From Patescibacteria group bacterium (GTDB taxonomy: Bacteria > Patescibacteriota > Patescibacteriia > Patescibacteriales > VMTK01), in the NCBI GenBank assembly GCA_018896595.1, contig JAHIME010000087.1, forward strand, positions 1-9,635: a DNA stretch of 9,635 nt. The letters are read 5' to 3'. Numbering within the stretch: position 1 is the stretch's first letter; every line of letters begins with the position of its first letter. A program made the position numbers and the translations under genes. The notes under the pieces were generated by a model. The model worked only from the letters and a program-made list of their open reading frames with translations, was not told the DNA's origin and did not search any database. Shown here one piece after another: positions 7,220 to 9,635 of the stretch.

Positions 7220-7303
7220 GGGGATGTGTTGAAACTGGTAGACAAGGAGGTTTCAAAAACCTTTGGGCGCAAGCTCGTGTGGGTTCAACTCCCACCATCC
7301 CCA
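7220..7303 (+). tRNA. tRNA-Leu (anticodon CAA)
   Basis: The full class II cloverleaf can be drawn. Acceptor stem GGGGATG (7220-7226) pairs with CATCCCC (7296-7302), with discriminator A at 7303. The D arm is TTG/CAA (7229-7231/7243-7245). The anticodon stem is GAGGT/ACCTT (7247-7251/7259-7263) with loop TTCAAAA and anticodon CAA at 7254-7256, which reads UUG leucine codons. A long variable arm with GGGC/GCTC (within 7264-7278) is the leucine hallmark. The T arm is GTGGG-TTCAACT-CCCAC (7279-7295). The bases after the discriminator are CAA rather than CCA, so the CCA end must be added by a nucleotidyltransferase. Confidence 0.97.
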
Positions 7304-7305
7304 CA

Positions 7306-7396
7306 ATGCCACGTGAGTTTCACGAGCGTGTGAGCGAGTGACCCCGCTAATTGCGCAGCAATTTTGCGGGGCGATTCTCTCCCGAGGCACAAAAAG
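7306..7396 (+). ncRNA. GC-rich structured segment after the tRNA, possible RNA element
   Basis: An unrecognised element whose local composition contrasts with the AT-rich surroundings. Hairpin A is CGTGA-GTT-TCACG (7312-7324). A competing hairpin, CACG-AG-CGTG (7321-7330), uses the same bases. Hairpin B is long: CCCCGC (7342-7347) pairs with GCGGGG (7366-7371), then a small T/TT internal loop, then AATTGC (7349-7354) with GCAATT (7358-7363) around loop GCA. TGCC (7307-7310) can pair with GGCA (7386-7389) to enclose both, which would form a three-way junction. It could be a transcribed RNA domain, a tRNA 3' trailer or an interspersed palindromic repeat. No known RNA family is recognised. Confidence 0.4.
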
Positions 7397-7397
7397 G

Positions 7398-7426
7398 AGG
7401 CTGGACCGATATGGTTTGGCTTTTTT
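7398..7426 (+). terminator. Intrinsic terminator after tRNA and structured segment
   Basis: A 10-bp stem AGGCTGGACC (7398-7407) / GGTTTGGCTT (7413-7422) with loop GATAT is followed by a T tract (7421-7426) and preceded by an A tract (7391-7395). Several pairs are G-U, so strength is moderate. An alternative pairing of GACC (7404-7407) with GGTC (7427-7430) would disrupt the stem. Confidence 0.6.
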
Positions 7427-7476
7427 GGTCTTTGAAAAAAAATGAACAATATCAAGCTTGTTTAAAAAATAAATAA

Positions 7477-7482
7477 GGGAGG
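7477..7482 (+). promoter_or_regulatory. Strong Shine-Dalgarno GGGAGG for the 87-aa gene
   Basis: GGGAGG (within AAGGGAGGT) lies 7 nt upstream of the ATG at 7490. It is the best ribosome-binding site in the window and the main reason to accept the small gene as real. Confidence 0.75.
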
Positions 7483-7489
7483 TAGGTTT

Positions 7490-7753
7490 ATGAAATTAAT
7501 TTTCTTGGTTTACGCGTTAAACAACTGTTATGTGAAAGTTGTGGAAAGGGTGCCAAATGATGTTACTGTTGATTTTAAAAAAGGCACTTGGTATTATGAT
7601 AAAAAAGAATATAACATTGGAAATATGAGATATTGCGAGCATTCGAGATGCGGCGTTATTGGCGTTTATGATGCCAATAAAATTAATCACTTAGATAATA
7701 TGGCGCACCACGCGATAGAAGCAACAAGAATTTACAAACTAGATTTGTGTTAA
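7490..7753 (+). CDS. Hypothetical 87-aa Cys/His-containing small protein
   Basis: Family not recognised. It opens MKLIFLVYAL, a short hydrophobic stretch too brief for a clear signal peptide. The rest is polar with a tyrosine-rich middle (WYYDKKEY). Cysteines are at 13, 49, 54 and 87, and histidines at 51, 67, 73 and 74. The CEHSRC cluster (49-54) followed by H67 and HH (73-74) could bind a metal, but no known zinc motif fits. Evidence for a real gene: a canonical Shine-Dalgarno sequence with ideal spacing, an uninterrupted frame in a non-overlapping position, and an intrinsic terminator directly after the TAA. No convincing promoter of its own is seen in 7427-7489, so it may depend on read-through from the tRNA promoter past the 7398-7426 terminator. 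It is the only plus-strand protein gene clearly seen here. Confidence 0.7.
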   Translation: MKLIFLVYALNNCYVKVVERVPNDVTVDFKKGTWYYDKKEYNIGNMRYCEHSRCGVIGVYDANKINHLDNMAHHAIEATRIYKLDLC

Positions 7754-7769
7754 AAAAAACAAAATAAAA

Positions 7770-7801
7770 AGCGCCAATCGCGAGAAAGGCGCTCTTTTTT
7801 T
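7770..7801. terminator. Bidirectional terminator between convergent genes
   Basis: AGCGCC (7770-7775) pairs with GGCGCT (7788-7793). A T-run follows on the plus strand (7795-7801) and an A-rich run precedes it (7763-7769), which becomes a T-run on the minus strand. It serves the 87-aa gene ending at 7753 and the convergent membrane-protein gene ending at 7823. Confidence 0.85.
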
Positions 7802-7822
7802 ATCCAACTAAATTTGCGGGAA

Positions 7823-8878
7823 TTAACTTTCAACTTCGCTCTTGCCCGCCGCCTTGCTGTCAAACAAATCATTGATAAAAACGCTAACGGCCGTGGCTAC
7901 CGGAATTGACAAAATAGCGCCTGCCACGCCGGCGATTTTAAATCCCATAAGAAGCACCGCGATGCTAACGATAGGATTAAGCCCGACCGCTTTCTGCATT
8001 ATCTTGGGAACTAAAATATTGTTTTCAACCAATTGGATAATGTAATATAAAGCGGCTACAAACAAGGCCAGCATCGGCGCCTGAGTAAAGGCCAAAAAAA
8101 CAGCCGGTATGGCGGCTAACATCGGACCTAAATACGGCACGAATTCAACAAGTCCGGCGATTAAAGCAAGTACTAAGGCGTATTTAACCCCTAAAATAGA
8201 GAGCCCGGCGTAAATTAAAACAAAAATAATAAAGCTTAATACCAGCTGGCCCCTGAGCCATAAGCCGATCTTGATCTGCATGCGGTTTATCAACTGCATT
8301 ATATACGACTGATGTTTGGCCGGCGTGATTGACCAGACTAACTTTTTTATGGCGTTTTCTTCAACCACCATATAAAAGGTCATCACCAATATCAAGAATA
8401 AAGAAAAAATGCCGCCGAATATGTTGGTAACGGTTGAGAAAATTCCGCCGGCGGCTTTCTGCAAATTTGAACTCATGGAGCCCAAATTTTCTTTAATATC
8501 GTCTATTAAACCGTGCTCAATGGAATATTCTTTAAACGCGGAAAAGCCGGAAATTATTTTTTCAAGATAACGGGGGAAGTTTATCGCCAGCTCGCCCAAC
8601 TGTTCCGCTATCGGCGGTATTATCAAATAAAGAACCGAGCTGATTATGATAAACAAAACAAAATAAATCAATAAAATCCCGGCGGCTCTGGGAATTTTCT
8701 TGCTTTGCATCCAATCAACCCACGGGTCAAGCGCGCTGGAGAAAATCAACGCTATGAAAAGAATCGCTAAAACATCTTTAATTAAATAAACGAAATAAAG
8801 CAATAAAAATATGGAAATAACCTTGATTATGGTTGAGGTGGAAATATTAATATTAATCGGCTGTTTGTTTTCTGTCAT
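7823..8878 (-). CDS. AI-2E family transporter-like membrane protein
   Basis: 351 aa, the normal length for the AI-2E/PerM-type family (PF01594), which includes the autoinducer-2 exporter TqsA and Na+/H+ antiporter-like members; the substrate cannot be told from sequence. Hydrophobic segments cluster in the family pattern: about 17-50 and 65-90 near the N-terminus, then a soluble stretch (~91-148), ~150-172, and a C-terminal membrane block from ~212 to 337. Family hallmarks are VEFVPYLGPMLAAIPAV (244-260), NNILVPKIMQKAVGLNP (286-302) and GAILSIPVA (320-328). The 207-211 region (WLRGQ) precedes the C-terminal block as usual. The ATG at 8878 has no Shine-Dalgarno sequence. It has its own promoter and a terminator shared with the convergent 87-aa gene. 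Confidence 0.93.
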   Translation of the reverse strand: MTENKQPININISTSTIIKVISIFLLLYFVYLIKDVLAILFIALIFSSALDPWVDWMQSKKIPRAAGILLIYFVLFIIISSVLYLIIPPIAEQLGELAINFPRYLEKIISGFSAFKEYSIEHGLIDDIKENLGSMSSNLQKAAGGIFSTVTNIFGGIFSLFLILVMTFYMVVEENAIKKLVWSITPAKHQSYIMQLINRMQIKIGLWLRGQLVLSFIIFVLIYAGLSILGVKYALVLALIAGLVEFVPYLGPMLAAIPAVFLAFTQAPMLALFVAALYYIIQLVENNILVPKIMQKAVGLNPIVSIAVLLMGFKIAGVAGAILSIPVATAVSVFINDLFDSKAAGKSEVES

Positions 8879-8907
8879 ATTTGTTCGCGGTTTGTAAGTA
8901 TATCTTT

Positions 8908-8936
8908 ATTATAAGGCATTTATTAAAATTAGGCAA
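8908..8936 (-). promoter_or_regulatory. Promoter TTGCCT-N17-TATAAT for the AI-2E gene
   Basis: On the minus strand TTGCCT (8936-8931) and a perfect TATAAT (8913-8908) are 17 bases apart. Transcription would start near 8901, about 23 nt before the ATG at 8878. The -35 begins right after the T-run of the upstream gene's terminator, so the two signals are packed end to end. Confidence 0.7.
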
Positions 8937-8937
8937 T

Positions 8938-8964
8938 AAAAAAGCGGCCCTTTGGCAAGACCGC
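8938..8964 (-). terminator. Intrinsic terminator after the repeat-protein gene
   Basis: On the minus strand GCGGTCTT pairs with AGGGCCGC around loop GCCAA (8964-8944), followed by six T (8943-8938). The stem is 8 bp with two G-U pairs. It lies about 30 bp past the stop codon of the gene ending at 8994. Confidence 0.75.
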
Positions 8965-8993
8965 CTTTTTATTCCTGTTTTATAAAAAATCTT

Positions 8994-9635
8994 TTATCTT
9001 TTAGCTCCGCTATATGCTATTGCCCTGACTATATCCCAATCAACCGCTGAAGATGGATTATAACCGTAAATAGCTTTAAAAGTTTTTATGGCGATTTTTT
9101 CGCTATTCAAATTTCTGCTATCAGGTCTTAAGCCATAAGCAATAACTGTGACAGCGGCGTTATCATTAGGGTTGTTCATATCAGGATCTCGTTTATAAAC
9201 TTTTTTAAATTTCTGCTTGGCTTTTTCTTCTGTCTCTTGATTTTTTTCGCTTGGCCATCTGCCATTAGCGATTTTAATTACATCTTCCCATTCGCTCTGC
9301 GTTGTCGGCAATTTCCCAAACGCGCTTTTATAAGAATTGATTACGCCGGCTCTTTCGCCTGCTCCTAAAATCTGCGTGCTGTTAGTTCCATAAACTATAA
9401 AATTAGTTATGGCATTTTTATTTTCCGCTGTTAAGCCGGAAATTCCTTTAATCAAGGACTTGGTATATTTATTCGCTCCATCTGTTTCTTTCGCTAAATC
9501 CCGTTTCGCTCCGGCGTTAGCTATTACTGAATTAACATCCCCTGCCCAGACATCATTCGCGTCAGTTAAGATTTGCTGAAGTTGAATTGCGCGATAGTCG
9601 GACTCTATGCCAAGCACAGTAACTTTTCCATTTAA
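8994..9635 (-). CDS. 3' part of a surface-like protein with C-terminal FxxxYG..P..W repeats (5' end outside window)
   Basis: Partial gene: the frame stays open to the right edge. Codons upstream of the GTG at 9617 read LNGKVT with no stop, so that GTG is an internal valine and the true start lies outside. Numbering from 9617, the last ~120 residues hold three related units at about 88-122, 130-165 and 173-207. They share the pattern E.A...(F/Y)...(Y/F)...P.......(W/N)..V..IA(Y/N)G(.RP): for example FGKLP..EWEDVIKIANGRWP, VYKRDP..AVTVIAYGLRP and IYGYNP..DWDIVRAIAYSGAKR. The N-terminal visible part (AGDVNSVIANAG, LTAENKNAITNFIVYG) is helix-like. I associate such repeats with large secreted or cell-surface proteins of CPR bacteria, but no named family is recognised. 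It ends at its own terminator. Confidence 0.85.
   Translation of the reverse strand, partial: LNGKVTVLGIESDYRAIQLQQILTDANDVWAGDVNSVIANAGAKRDLAKETDGANKYTKSLIKGISGLTAENKNAITNFIVYGTNSTQILGAGERAGVINSYKSAFGKLPTTQSEWEDVIKIANGRWPSEKNQETEEKAKQKFKKVYKRDPDMNNPNDNAAVTVIAYGLRPDSRNLNSEKIAIKTFKAIYGYNPSSAVDWDIVRAIAYSGAKR

Noticed and set aside
7002..7304. Minus-strand 100-aa frame starting MGMVGVEPTRACAQR
   Set aside because: Its N-terminus is the reverse complement of tRNA-Leu and its end overlaps parA in another frame; this is a well-known type of false ORF over tRNA genes.
8994..9617. GTG at 9617 as the true start of the repeat-protein gene
   Set aside because: The frame is open through the window edge and no Shine-Dalgarno sequence precedes the GTG; the gene is better treated as cut by the window.

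Overview
The window looks like a piece of chromosome from a Patescibacteria/CPR-type bacterium, probably in the Parcubacteria group. This is an inference from several signs: AT-rich spacers, compact genes, a tRNA without an encoded CCA end, mostly weak or absent Shine-Dalgarno sequences, a single-pass membrane protein with a baseplate-J-like segment, and a cell-surface-like protein with FxxxYG..P..W..V..IAY repeats of a kind I associate with these lineages. The standard genetic code is in use (parB ends in TGA).

Layout from left to right. Positions 1-323 hold no complete gene; this AT-rich stretch carries three 10-bp phased AGTTAA repeats, a GTCGCC/GGCGAC hairpin, two 27-bp palindromic direct repeats and a possible minus-strand promoter. 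Four genes follow, all on the minus strand: a single-pass membrane protein (324-1772), dnaE (1842-5432), parB (5429-6304) and parA (6347-7114). parA, parB and dnaE are arranged as one transcription unit, and parB and dnaE overlap by ATGA. The parA promoter is back to back with a consensus TTGACA-N17-TATAAT promoter reading the other way into tRNA-Leu(CAA) (7220-7303). The two -35 boxes share five of six bases.

Downstream of the tRNA on the plus strand are a GC-rich structured segment (7306-7396), a predicted intrinsic terminator (7398-7426) and an unrecognised 87-aa Cys/His-containing protein with the best Shine-Dalgarno sequence in the window (7490-7753). A bidirectional terminator then separates it from a convergent AI-2E-type membrane protein gene (7823-8878, minus). 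The right end is the 3' part of a repeat-containing protein gene (8994 to the edge, minus), with its own terminator.

The core of the window couples chromosome segregation (ParA/ParB) to replication (DnaE, with an apparently intact PHP proofreading site and a clamp-binding motif). I do not see a CRISPR array, IS element, prophage or defence system. The least explained part is 7304-7490: the tRNA-linked structured RNA, its terminator with a possible alternative pairing, and the small protein behind it.
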